From an uncultured Alphaproteobacteria bacterium (GTDB lineage Bacteria; Pseudomonadota; Alphaproteobacteria; CAAHEQ01; UBA3637), in NCBI GenBank assembly GCA_937935995.1, contig CALGXF010000031.1, positions 1-21,727 on the forward strand: a stretch of 21,727 bases of DNA. Direction: 5' to 3'. The notes under the pieces were generated by a model that had not been told where the DNA came from, did no database searches, and saw only the letters and a program-made list of their open reading frames with translations. The position numbers and the translations under genes are program-made. Within the stretch, counting starts at the first letter, position 1. Each line of letters begins with the position of its first letter. Positions 6,352 to 14,626 of this stretch are shown here, piece after piece.

Positions 6352-8157
6352 ATGATGAAAAGAGCTGTTTTGACCCTCAAGATAGCTCTTTTTTTATGCG
6401 CTTTTTCGGCTAAGGCGGTAACGCCTGAATGGCTGGCTTTGGGGCATTATCAAACACAAATCGGCGGTTTTGTTGAAAGTACGATTGATTCGGAAACTTT
6501 CTTTTTAAGCCCGGACGGTAAACGAAATCCGGATGCCGAATTACAGGCAACCATTGATTTATTTAACGGAAACGATGTTGAAAAACAATGCTTGTTTCCG
6601 GCGCGGTATTTGTATTTAAAAAAACAAGGTTTGAATTTGGCGCCGTATCCCGTTTGTCCCGAATACGAGCAATTTAAAAAAGATTTACGCCCGGCGGGAT
6701 TGACGCTTTTGTACACAGATGCCTACATGAACAATCCGTCTTCTTTGTTTGGTCATACGTTGTTGCGGATTGATATTCCCGAAGGACGGACACAGCTGGT
6801 TTCTCACGGCGTTAACTACGGCGCTTACGTTCGTCCGGATGAAAACGGGATTTTGTTTGCTTTTTGGGGATTAACAGGCGGGTACTTGGGTGGTTTTACG
6901 GTTAAACCGTATTATGACATTATTAACACATACAACAATATTGAAAACCGGGATATTTGGGAATTTCGTTTGAATTTGACGCCCGAAGAACTGGATGAAT
7001 TTGTGGCGCATTTGTGGGAAGTCGGGCAAACACAAACGCGTTATTTCTTTTTTACCGAGAATTGTTCTTATATGTTGATGGAAGTTTTGGACGCTGTTAA
7101 GCCCGAATGGGCGTTGGCATCCGATTTTCCGGTACAAACCATTCCGCTGGATACGTTAAAAGCAGTAGCGGCTCGCCCCGGTGTGGTGCGAGATGTGACT
7201 TATCGGCCGTCTCGACAGAAAAGGATTCAAAATCAATATAACCAAATGAATGCCAAAGAACGCAAAGCTTATTTATCGCTGATTCATGACGATGTATGGA
7301 ATTTGGATACGTTAACAAATCAAGAAAAAGCGAATGTTTTGCAATCGGCTTATGAATTTTATCAGTATGCCTATCTGGCGGGTGATTTAGAATTATCGGA
7401 CTATCGGCAGCGCAGTTTTAAAGCGCTTCGGGCACGGACGGTTCTTTCGGAAAAGGACACGTTTAAAGCTTTGGCCGATGTACCGTCGCCGCTGTCGGCA
7501 CATGATTCGGCTCGGATAACTGTTATGCAGGGCTTTCGTCAAGGCGATTCTTTTCAGGAAATCGGATTTCGGCCGGCTTATCATTCTTTAACGGACAAAA
7601 ATGACGGATTTTTGCGTGGGGCTGAAATTAATTTTTTAAACACGGCCGTGCGTTATTATCATCAAAAAGAAAAGCTGGTTTTACAAGATGTGTCTTTGAT
7701 TGAAATCACGTCCGTTTCGCCGTGGAATGCGTTGTTTCAACCGCTTTCTTACAATATCAAAACAACCGTTAACCGAGAAATTAACAATAAAACGGGTCAA
7801 GAAGGGTATGTTTACAATTTAAACGGCGGAACGGGGATTTCGTATGCCATTCATCCGACAACTTATGTGTTTGGATTTGTTAACACGTATTTTAAATACG
7901 GCGGGTTTATGCCACATAACCAAGCTATCGGTATCGGCGGTGTCGGCGGCTTTTTATCAGATTGGGGAGACGTGCGCTTTTTGGGACAAATCGAGCGAAT
8001 TGTTTCCGATAATGCTTTTTTGAATCAATTGAATGTTCGGGGCGAAACAGTCTATTCTTTGACACGAAACAGTGCATTGGCGGCGGAATATCGCTTGAAT
8101 CGCAAGCAAGGAAAGAGTATAAATGAAATCATGTTTGGAATCAGGTTTCATTTTTAA
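6352..8157 (+). CDS. DUF4105 (Lnb-like) protein with C-terminal outer-membrane barrel
   Basis: The 601-residue envelope protein opens with a signal peptide (about residues 1-22, ending AFSAKA). The DUF4105 domain, related to the periplasmic N-terminal region of lacto-N-biosidase, spans roughly 30-290. It shows SSLFGHTLLRID and, later, FTENCSYML; the His and Cys of these motifs suggest a papain/NlpC-like active site (family inference). Residues about 370-601 are strand-rich and end IMFGIRFHF, with the C-terminal Phe typical of outer-membrane barrels. So the enzyme-like domain is probably tethered to the outer membrane facing the periplasm. The ribosome site is weak (AAGG 13 bases upstream). 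The first codons form a terminator-like hairpin (6358-6395). It follows DUF3015 by 15 bases. Confidence 0.85.
   Translation: MMKRAVLTLKIALFLCAFSAKAVTPEWLALGHYQTQIGGFVESTIDSETFFLSPDGKRNPDAELQATIDLFNGNDVEKQCLFPARYLYLKKQGLNLAPYPVCPEYEQFKKDLRPAGLTLLYTDAYMNNPSSLFGHTLLRIDIPEGRTQLVSHGVNYGAYVRPDENGILFAFWGLTGGYLGGFTVKPYYDIINTYNNIENRDIWEFRLNLTPEELDEFVAHLWEVGQTQTRYFFFTENCSYMLMEVLDAVKPEWALASDFPVQTIPLDTLKAVAARPGVVRDVTYRPSRQKRIQNQYNQMNAKERKAYLSLIHDDVWNLDTLTNQEKANVLQSAYEFYQYAYLAGDLELSDYRQRSFKALRARTVLSEKDTFKALADVPSPLSAHDSARITVMQGFRQGDSFQEIGFRPAYHSLTDKNDGFLRGAEINFLNTAVRYYHQKEKLVLQDVSLIEITSVSPWNALFQPLSYNIKTTVNREINNKTGQEGYVYNLNGGTGISYAIHPTTYVFGFVNTYFKYGGFMPHNQAIGIGGVGGFLSDWGDVRFLGQIERIVSDNAFLNQLNVRGETVYSLTRNSALAAEYRLNRKQGKSINEIMFGIRFHF
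6358..6395 (+). terminator. Terminator-like hairpin inside the first codons of the DUF4105 gene
   Basis: A 14-bp stem with two G-U pairs (arms 6360-6373 and 6377-6390) and loop CCC is followed by T through 6395, giving seven T in a row from 6389. It is the best terminator fold in the interior of the window, yet it covers codons 3 to 14 of the DUF4105 gene. It could end most DUF3015 transcripts, with ribosomes on the DUF4105 start melting it. Confidence 0.65.
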
Positions 8158-8167
8158 AGGATAACAT

Positions 8168-10432
8168 ATGAAAACAGAACTTTTGGCGCCGGCAGGAGAC
8201 ATCGAAGCGGGTTATGCCGCTCTTTATTACGGGGCTGATGCAGTTTATTTGGGATTGCAAAAATTTTCCGCGCGTGCGACGGCAACGAATTTTGATGACG
8301 AAAGCTTAAGCGATTTTACCGGCTACGCGCATGCGTTGGGGCGTAAAGTTTATGTAACGGTGAATACCCTTTTACAAACGACGGAAATGCCGGACTTGCT
8401 GAAAACGTTGAATGCATGTGTTGCGGCCGGTGTTGATGCGGTTATTGTTCAGGATTTGGGCGTGGCTCGTGTGGTTCGGGAAAGATATCCGGAGTTGGCT
8501 TTGCACGCCAGCACGCAAATGGCTGTTCATAATTTGGCCGGAGCTTTGGCATTGAAAGAAGTCGGATTTGAACGCGTGGTTTTGGCGCGTGAGTTGACTT
8601 TTGATGAAATTCGGGAAATCAAAGAAAAAGCCGGCGTTGAAATTGAAGTCTTTGTTCACGGTGCTTTGTGTTATTCGTACAGCGGATTGTGTTTGTTTTC
8701 TTCTTTAACAACGGGAAAAAGCGCTAATCGTGGGAAATGTCTGTATCCGTGCCGCGCCTGTTTCAAAGATGACGCCGGGCATGAAGCGCATTTGTTTTCG
8801 ATGAAAGATTTGGCTTTAAGTGAAGACGTTTTGAAAATACCGGGCGTTTCATTGAAAATCGAGGGACGCAAGAAAAATGCTTTGTATGTCGCGGCGGTGA
8901 CGGATTATTATCGGACGATTTTGGATGGAAAAGGAGCTGTTCCCCTTAAAGAAGAACGATTGAAACAAATTTTTGCAAGGCCTTGGACAAAATTGCATGT
9001 GCATGGTAAAAATAAAGATGTCATTGACCGGGATTTTGTCGGCCATCGCGGATTGATTATCGGAAAAGTCATTTCAGTTGTCCGAGGTGTTTTAACAATT
9101 AAACCGACTCATGCGATTGAACGATATGACGGTATTCAGATAGATGTCGCCGGTCAAGAAAAGCCTTACGGTTTTTCGTTGGAAAAAATGCGGGTACAGG
9201 GAAAATCTGTGTTTAAAGCCGATGCGGGACAACGCGTAGACATAACATTGCCGCCGAGTCCGCCGTTTATTCATCCGGGGTCGCCGGTTTATTTGGCTTC
9301 TTCGTCGGCAGTGAAGGGGGCTTATCCGTATGAAAAGCCCAAACCCGGGCTTTATGCACCGCGCCATCCGGCGGATGTGACGGTTCATATCACGGCGGAT
9401 AAAATAACGGCGATGGCAAAAGGTGTATCCGTTGAACAAAGCGGAATGTTTGAAAGGGCGCACGTGCCGGAAAAAGTATCGGATGCCGTGCGTAAAGCTT
9501 TTGAAAAAACAGGCGATACGCCGTTTGTTTTGCGGGATTTAAACGTTCACAATCCGGCCGGCTTGTTTGTTCCGGCGTCTGTATTAAACGATGTGCGGCG
9601 GTCTTTGTATGAACAAATGACGGTTGATCCGATAAAAAGAGCTTTGCCGGAAGTTACGCCGGCTCGGCATGCCCAAACACCGCGCGTTTTGGTGAAAACA
9701 GATGATATGACAAATATCGGTTTGTTGGATTTAAACAACATTGATGAAGTTATTGTTGTGTTGTCCGAGAATAAAAATGAGGCGGCTTTACGTCAATTGC
9801 CCAAAAATAAAGTTCGGTTAGCGTTGCCGACGGTTTGTCGACATCCGGCGGTTTTTGAAAACCGAATTCAAGCTTTGTTGGCTCAAGGTTATAAAAAATG
9901 GGAAATCGGCAATGTATGGGGGCTGTCGGTTTTGCCGCGCAACGGAATTGATTTATCGTTTGATTCATCCATTTACATGATGAATCCGCAGGCCGTTGAA
10001 ATAGCCAAGGAAATGGGAGCATCGCGCGTGACTTTTTCAACGGAAGATACTTTGGAAAACATGAAATCATTGGCTCAATCGGCGCCTTTGCCGATGGTTT
10101 TGCCTGTTTACACGGATCCTGTTTTATTCATCAGTGCCAATTGTGTACGGGAAAATACATGTCGCGCTTGTCATCATCAACCGCAGCGTTCTTATATTCA
10201 TGCCAACGGTCAAACGTATTTGGTTCTTTCTCAAGACTGCCAGACAACTGTCTATGCGGATAAACCGTTGTCTTTCATCGAAGAATCATTTGATATTCAT
10301 CCGGATTTTATTCGTGCTGATTTCGTCGGAAAGCCATATACACCGGAATGCGTTCGCGACATAATGGCAGCGGTTTTATCGGGTCAGCCTGTTCCCAAAG
10401 CCCTGAAAGGCAACTTGACACGCGGCATATAA
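8168..10432 (+). CDS. Peptidase U32-family protein, RlhA-like (probable RNA hydroxylase)
   Basis: The 754-residue protein starts with the U32 signature MKTELLAPAGDIEAGYAALYYGADAVYLGL. The four conserved cysteines follow in VHGALCYSYSGLC (168, 175) and GKCLYPCRAC (191, 195), then FSMKDL and SLKIEGRKKNALYVAAVTDYY. U32 proteins of the RlhA/TrhP type hydroxylate a 23S rRNA cytidine or a tRNA wobble uridine using prephenate-linked chemistry; by its long extra C-terminal region this copy resembles RlhA more than TrhP. A second cysteine cluster, CVRENTCRACHHQ, lies near residue 660. AAAGGA lies 6 bases before the start, 10 bases after the DUF4105 stop, so the two are probably co-transcribed. The old peptidase name is not evidence of proteolysis. 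Confidence 0.85.
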   Translation: MKTELLAPAGDIEAGYAALYYGADAVYLGLQKFSARATATNFDDESLSDFTGYAHALGRKVYVTVNTLLQTTEMPDLLKTLNACVAAGVDAVIVQDLGVARVVRERYPELALHASTQMAVHNLAGALALKEVGFERVVLARELTFDEIREIKEKAGVEIEVFVHGALCYSYSGLCLFSSLTTGKSANRGKCLYPCRACFKDDAGHEAHLFSMKDLALSEDVLKIPGVSLKIEGRKKNALYVAAVTDYYRTILDGKGAVPLKEERLKQIFARPWTKLHVHGKNKDVIDRDFVGHRGLIIGKVISVVRGVLTIKPTHAIERYDGIQIDVAGQEKPYGFSLEKMRVQGKSVFKADAGQRVDITLPPSPPFIHPGSPVYLASSSAVKGAYPYEKPKPGLYAPRHPADVTVHITADKITAMAKGVSVEQSGMFERAHVPEKVSDAVRKAFEKTGDTPFVLRDLNVHNPAGLFVPASVLNDVRRSLYEQMTVDPIKRALPEVTPARHAQTPRVLVKTDDMTNIGLLDLNNIDEVIVVLSENKNEAALRQLPKNKVRLALPTVCRHPAVFENRIQALLAQGYKKWEIGNVWGLSVLPRNGIDLSFDSSIYMMNPQAVEIAKEMGASRVTFSTEDTLENMKSLAQSAPLPMVLPVYTDPVLFISANCVRENTCRACHHQPQRSYIHANGQTYLVLSQDCQTTVYADKPLSFIEESFDIHPDFIRADFVGKPYTPECVRDIMAAVLSGQPVPKALKGNLTRGI

Positions 10433-10446
10433 TCAGTCGATTATAT
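10427..10446. other. 8-bp perfect hairpin over the U32 stop codon
   Basis: ATATAATC and GATTATAT pair perfectly around the loop AGTC and include the TAA of the U32 gene. On the + strand it is followed by CAAAAAA rather than T, so it is not a standard intrinsic terminator. It may protect the mRNA 3' end. Confidence 0.4.
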
Positions 10447-10464
10447 CAAAAAAGATATTTTTAG

Positions 10465-10493
10465 TTGTCATTTTGAAAAAAATAGGATATACT
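10465..10493 (+). promoter_or_regulatory. Orphan near-consensus promoter pointing into the ABC-F gene from its 3' end
   Basis: TTGTCA (10465-10470) and TATACT (10488-10493) are 17 bases apart, each matching consensus in 5 of 6 positions. Transcription would start near 10500, heading right. The only genes there are on the opposite strand, so the product would be a small RNA, a tiny ORF (ATG 10530, 13 codons, ending 10571, with AAGGAG at 10511) or antisense to the ABC-F gene. Confidence 0.55.
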
Positions 10494-10567
10494 GTTATTA
10501 TATTTCGGAAAAGGAGAGTGGCAGAATAAATGGCTGTATTGAGGTTGCCCGTGAACAAAAGGCATTC

Positions 10568-12421
10568 TTAATCAGTCATTTGTTCGATTTGTTCGGACAA
10601 ATCCAACCATTTTGTTTCCAAAGTTTCCAATTGTTTTTCCAAATGTGCAACTTCCTTTTGAAGAGCAACAATTCGGATGGGATCCGTAACGGTTTCAAAT
10701 TGTGCGACGGCTTTTTCTTTTTGTGCCGACAAAGCGGCCATTTCTTTTTCAATTCGGTTAATTTCTTTTTTTATCGGTGCTGTTTCAGCCCGCAAAGCCG
10801 CTTTACGTTGGCGTTCTTCTTTGCGATGAGAAGACGGATTTTCTTTCGTCGTTGTTTTGGGTTTGTCCGATTCCAACAATAACTGCCGATAATCATCCAA
10901 ATCTCCGTCAAAAGCTTTGCATGTGCCGTCTTTAACCAGCCATAATCGGTCACTGATGAGCTGGATTAATGTCAGGTCGTGCGTGATAAGCAAAACGGCG
11001 CCTTCATACGTGTTGAGGGCATCAATCAGGGCTTCTCGGCCTTGAATGTCCAAATGGTTCGTCGGTTCATCCAAAATCAACAACGCCGGCGCATCGTATG
11101 CCATGCAGGCAAAAAGTAAGCGTGCTTTTTCGCCGCCCGATAAGTTTTGTATCGGTGTTAATGCTTTTTCCTGATTTAATCCGAACATCGCTAAATGGCT
11201 GCGGCATTTGGTTTCGTTGGCTTCGGGCATTAAGGCGTGAATGACCATTAACGGCGATTGGTTCACCGGCAATTCTTCGGTTTGGTGTTGAGCAAAATAA
11301 CCGATACGCACCTTTTTGGAGCGGTGAATCAAGCCTTCCATCGGCTTTAATCGACCGGCCAACAATTTGGCAAATGTTGATTTCCCGTTACCGTTTGCCC
11401 CCAACAAAGCAATTCGGTCGTCTCCGTCAATGCGCAGGTTGAGATTTTTCAACACGGGCGTTTGGTCATATCCGACGGCTACATTTTCCAATGTTATGAT
11501 GGGCGGGGCTAAATGTTCCGGCTGCGGAAAGGAAAAATGAGAGGATAAATTTTCTTCCAGCGGTGCAATCGTTTCCATTTTTTGGAGCATTTTCAACCGG
11601 CTTTGAGCTTGTTTGGCTTTGGTGGCTTTATAGCGAAAACGGTCTACAAAAGACTGTAAATGCGCGCGTTTTTCTTCTTGCCGTTGCATCAGCTTTGTCA
11701 CGAGTTCTTGTTTTTGCGCATGTGCCACTTCAAAAGTATCGTAATTCCCGTTGTAAAAAGTCAGCGTTTTATCATGTAAATGCAAAATGTGATCGCACAA
11801 CGCGTTTAAAATATGCTTGTCATGGCTGATGAGCAGTAATGTTCCGCGATAAAGTTTCAAATGGTTTTCCAACCAAACGGATGCTTCCAAATCCAAATGG
11901 TTCGTCGGTTCATCCAACAATAAAACATCGGATGGAACAAATAAAGCTGCCGCTAATGCCACGCGCATGCGCCATCCGCCCGAAAATTCGGATAAAGGCC
12001 TGTTTAAGTCTGGTTGCGTGAAACCGAGCCCGCTTAAAATACGAATAGCCCGCGCTTCGGCCGATGCAGCGCCAATGGCATTTAAACGGTCGTGAATGTC
12101 GGCCAGTTCCGTTTCGGGGGCTGTTTTTAACCGGTTAAGTAAATGTGTGCGTTCCGTATCTTGGTTTAAAACAAAATCAAGAATGGAAACGGACGTGTCC
12201 GGAAATTCCTGTAAAACAGAGGCAACTTTATGGCGCGACGGAAAAGAAACGTTGCCGGTTTGTGTGCCTGTTTCACCTTTTAAAACTTTAAAAAGGGTAG
12301 ACTTGCCACTGCCGTTAGCGCCGATTAATCCGACTTTTTGACCATCGGAAATATGGGCGCTGGCATGGTCTAACAAAACTTTGGAACCGATTTGAACGGT
12401 TATGTCATTGATGTCTATCAT
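10568..12421 (-). CDS. ABC-F ATPase, YheS-like
   Basis: The 617-residue protein contains two ABC ATPase domains in one chain and no membrane segments, the ABC-F plan. Domain 1 has Walker A GANGSGKS (34-41), signature LSEFSGGWRMR and Walker B LLLDEPTNHLD. Then follows the inter-domain linker with FVDRFRYKATKAKQAQSRLKMLQKM, characteristic of YheS. Domain 2 has GANGNGKS, LSGGEKARL and LLILDEPTNHLD. A charged coiled coil (about 520-617) closes the protein. ABC-F proteins act on the ribosome, clearing stalled or drug-bound states; which stall this one relieves is unknown. The start aligns with YheS, although no clear ribosome site precedes it. It is divergent from the metallophosphoesterase gene. 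Confidence 0.93.
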   Translation of the reverse strand: MIDINDITVQIGSKVLLDHASAHISDGQKVGLIGANGSGKSTLFKVLKGETGTQTGNVSFPSRHKVASVLQEFPDTSVSILDFVLNQDTERTHLLNRLKTAPETELADIHDRLNAIGAASAEARAIRILSGLGFTQPDLNRPLSEFSGGWRMRVALAAALFVPSDVLLLDEPTNHLDLEASVWLENHLKLYRGTLLLISHDKHILNALCDHILHLHDKTLTFYNGNYDTFEVAHAQKQELVTKLMQRQEEKRAHLQSFVDRFRYKATKAKQAQSRLKMLQKMETIAPLEENLSSHFSFPQPEHLAPPIITLENVAVGYDQTPVLKNLNLRIDGDDRIALLGANGNGKSTFAKLLAGRLKPMEGLIHRSKKVRIGYFAQHQTEELPVNQSPLMVIHALMPEANETKCRSHLAMFGLNQEKALTPIQNLSGGEKARLLFACMAYDAPALLILDEPTNHLDIQGREALIDALNTYEGAVLLITHDLTLIQLISDRLWLVKDGTCKAFDGDLDDYRQLLLESDKPKTTTKENPSSHRKEERQRKAALRAETAPIKKEINRIEKEMAALSAQKEKAVAQFETVTDPIRIVALQKEVAHLEKQLETLETKWLDLSEQIEQMTD

Positions 12422-12463
12422 GCGCTTTATTTACCACAGCTTTGGTTTTTATACAAGATTTTC

Positions 12464-12492
12464 TTGCATCCGCCGGCGGTGCGTTTTATATA
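12464..12492 (+). promoter_or_regulatory. Candidate promoter with CCGCCGGCGG palindrome in the spacer
   Basis: TTGCAT (12464) and TATATA (12487) are 17 bases apart. The spacer contains the perfect 10-base palindrome CCGCCGGCGG at 12470-12479, a possible operator. The predicted start is only about 13 bases before the start codon, so this is tentative. Confidence 0.35.
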
Positions 12493-12511
12493 TGAAGAAA
12501 AGGAGGGCTTC

Positions 12512-13609
12512 ATGTTTTTCATCGGTGCCAGTGCGATTATGTTTATCATCGCTTTTGTGGTAATACATTTTTTAGTTGTTCCGCTTCAAATTCCGCTGGG
12601 ATTTAAAGTATTGTTCAGTTTGCTGATTTTATTGATTTCTCAAAAGATGGTCATTTTCTCCATGTTTTTTCGGTCAGAAGGATTTTACCGGTTACCGGCT
12701 TGGTTTATGATTGTGACGGGATTTTTACAAATTTGGCTGATTATGCTGTTTTTGTTGATGATGGCCGGCGTTGTTATCAGCTTGGTTTTATTGATGTTCC
12801 ATGTAGAGATTCCTCATTTAATGGGGATTTTGTTCCTTATCAGCATTTTTGTGGCAGTCGACGGCATTTGGAATACGTTTAAAGTCCCGCCGGTCAAAGA
12901 AATAACTGTTTCCGTGCCGCGTGCTTCGGCTGATTTTGAGCCATTGCGGATAGCACAATTGTCGGATTTACATATCGGTTCGGGTTTTGGCAAAGATTGG
13001 TTGCAACAGGTTGTCGATAAAACGAATGCTTTAAAGCCGGATGTTATTGTGATAACGGGCGATACGATTGACGGGTATCCGAAAGAATTGTTGCCTCAAT
13101 TGGAGCCGTTAAAACAATTAAAAGCGCCTTTGGGCGTGTACATGGTTTTGGGCAATCACGAATATTATTTCGGTGCCAAAGCATGGACGGCGGCGTTTGA
13201 ACAAATGGGTATTCCGGTTTTAATCAACAGAGCCGTTCTTTTGCGAGACGATGATCAAGCGGTTGCTTTGGGCGGTGTGCCGGCGTTGGAAGCAAAGCCC
13301 GATGTTCGGGCAACGTTTAATGGAATCGGTGAAAAAGTTTTGCGTGTTTTGTTGGCTCATTATCCGGCGCAAGCACCCGAATTTGCAAAAGAAAACGTTG
13401 ATTTGCAGTTATCCGGCCACACACACGGCGGCCAAATGTTTTGGCCGTTTAATCGGTTAGTCGGGATGTTTAATAACGGGTTTATCAAAGGCCGCTATGA
13501 CTTTCAAAATTTCGTTCTTTATGTCAGCTCAGGAACGGGATTGTGGGGCGGTTTTCCGGTTCGTTTGATGACGCCGTCGGAAATAACGCTTATGACATTA
13601 AAAAGATAA
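12512..13609 (+). CDS. Membrane-anchored metallophosphoesterase (YkuE/YaeI-like)
   Basis: This is a 365-residue calcineurin-like phosphoesterase. The first 125 residues form about four membrane segments (roughly 3-23, 30-50, 63-95, 102-122). The catalytic domain follows with all metal-binding blocks: AQLSDLHIG (Asp152, His154), ITGDTID (183-184), LGNHEYY (214-217), LLAHYP and LSGHTHGGQ. The start at 12512 is fixed by AAGGAGG 5 bases upstream; an earlier in-frame ATG (12392) would lie inside the ABC-F gene and lacks such a site. Relatives act on phospholipid-type or nucleotide phosphodiesters at the membrane; a lipid A precursor hydrolase role is possible but unproven. The 3' end overlaps trmN6 by 12 bases. 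Confidence 0.9.
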   Translation: MFFIGASAIMFIIAFVVIHFLVVPLQIPLGFKVLFSLLILLISQKMVIFSMFFRSEGFYRLPAWFMIVTGFLQIWLIMLFLLMMAGVVISLVLLMFHVEIPHLMGILFLISIFVAVDGIWNTFKVPPVKEITVSVPRASADFEPLRIAQLSDLHIGSGFGKDWLQQVVDKTNALKPDVIVITGDTIDGYPKELLPQLEPLKQLKAPLGVYMVLGNHEYYFGAKAWTAAFEQMGIPVLINRAVLLRDDDQAVALGGVPALEAKPDVRATFNGIGEKVLRVLLAHYPAQAPEFAKENVDLQLSGHTHGGQMFWPFNRLVGMFNNGFIKGRYDFQNFVLYVSSGTGLWGGFPVRLMTPSEITLMTLKR

Positions 13610-14320
13610 CGGCGCGCCGCGGCGCATGATGTCTTCAATTTGAACTGTTCGTGTGTTGTCGTCATGATGCAGCACAAATCCCGGATGTAAAATGAACGGT
13701 TTTCGTGTGCCGAGCGTTCCTTGAATCAAAACACGTTTCGGTTTGACGCCGGCTTTGGGCCAAAAGGGAACAACGGTTATGCCGCCGAGCTTGCCGTTCA
13801 GCAGGCTCAAAATTTCCGGCAGCCTTTCGGCACGATGAATAAGTGTCAATGTTCCTTTGGGACGAACATGTTTTAAACAAAACTCAATCCACTTTGAAAG
13901 CGGTAAGTTTTCTTTGTGCGCAAGGGCATGTTGTTGGGTTCGGCGGGTAGGGTCTTCCGTGAAATAAGGCGGATTAGTCATGACGTGATGAAAAGTTTTT
14001 TCATGCATATCCGGAATAAACGTTCCGATATCGGCGTGAATGAAACGGAATTTTTGGTGATTGAGTGCCGCATTTTCAACGGCCAGTTGACCGACTTCCT
14101 GTTGAATGTCAATACCTGTCAAGGATAAATCCGGTACGCGTGCCGCTAAACACAGGCAAGCAGCACCATTGCCGCAACCGACATCTAACACAGTTTGGGC
14201 GGATTGCGCCGGAACGGCAGCTGCCAACAAAACAGCGTCGCTGGTCGCGCGATAGCCGTCTTTTTCTTGTTTTAACCGGACTAGGCCGCCTAAAAAATCA
14301 TCTGTTGTGTATTCTGTCAT
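13598..14320 (-). CDS. tRNA1(Val) (adenine-N6)-methyltransferase-like, TrmN6/YfiC family
   Basis: The 240-residue protein is an SAM-dependent class I methyltransferase of COG4123 type. It has TTDDFLGGLVRLKQ and GYRATSDAVLLAAAVPA at the N-terminus, SAM-binding VLDVGCGNGAACL (44-56), acidic GIDIQ (69-73) and catalytic NPPY (116-119), typical of N6-adenine methylation. The E. coli relative methylates A37 of tRNA1(Val); the target here is inferred. The C-terminal region GVKPKRVLIQG also fits the family. The ribosome site is weak (GAG only). Its last 12 bases overlap the metallophosphoesterase gene on the other strand. Confidence 0.85.
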   Translation of the reverse strand: MTEYTTDDFLGGLVRLKQEKDGYRATSDAVLLAAAVPAQSAQTVLDVGCGNGAACLCLAARVPDLSLTGIDIQQEVGQLAVENAALNHQKFRFIHADIGTFIPDMHEKTFHHVMTNPPYFTEDPTRRTQQHALAHKENLPLSKWIEFCLKHVRPKGTLTLIHRAERLPEILSLLNGKLGGITVVPFWPKAGVKPKRVLIQGTLGTRKPFILHPGFVLHHDDNTRTVQIEDIMRRGAPLSF

Positions 14321-14369
14321 GGTCTCAAGTGTAGTGGGATTTTGGGAAAAAGTCTAGACCTTTTGGGTG

Positions 14370-14398
14370 TTGACATTTAAAACAATTCGGCATACAGT
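14370..14398 (+). promoter_or_regulatory. Promoter of the 65-residue protein gene
   Basis: A perfect TTGACA (14370-14375) and TACAGT (14393-14398) are 17 bases apart, 30 bases upstream of the start codon. Confidence 0.6.
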
Positions 14399-14428
14399 CA
14401 AAATAAGAAGCACATCAAGGAGGATGCC

Positions 14429-14626
14429 ATGAAAATTTTGAAATGGAATATTGATAAGGAAAGAGGCCGGTTCTCTTATCACATTGAAAAGGCGCCCGTC
14501 ATTAACGAAATCAGTTACACGACGATCAGCGGGGAAGTGGTTCAGGTAAAAGCGGCAGATGTGCGTAAATCTAAAAAATTTAAAACACAATTCGGCCGCG
14601 TTGTCACACCGCTTCAGTTTAAATAA
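14429..14626 (+). CDS. Small basic protein of unknown function (65 aa)
   Basis: I do not recognise this family. The 65-residue product is lysine-rich, soluble and without cysteine, signal peptide or membrane segment. It contains beta-prone stretches (GRFSYHIEK, ISYTTISGEVVQVKA) and a basic tail (VRKSKKFKTQFGRVV), so RNA or nucleic-acid binding is conceivable. It is very likely real: a perfect -35 box, 17-base spacing, AAGGAGG before the ATG, and a stop that abuts the bamE stop without a gap. It appears monocistronic. Confidence 0.75.
   Translation: MKILKWNIDKERGRFSYHIEKAPVINEISYTTISGEVVQVKAADVRKSKKFKTQFGRVVTPLQFK

Noticed and set aside
12392..12511. N-terminal extension of the metallophosphoesterase
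   Set aside because: It would begin inside the ABC-F gene without a ribosome site, while the ATG at 12512 has a strong AAGGAGG.
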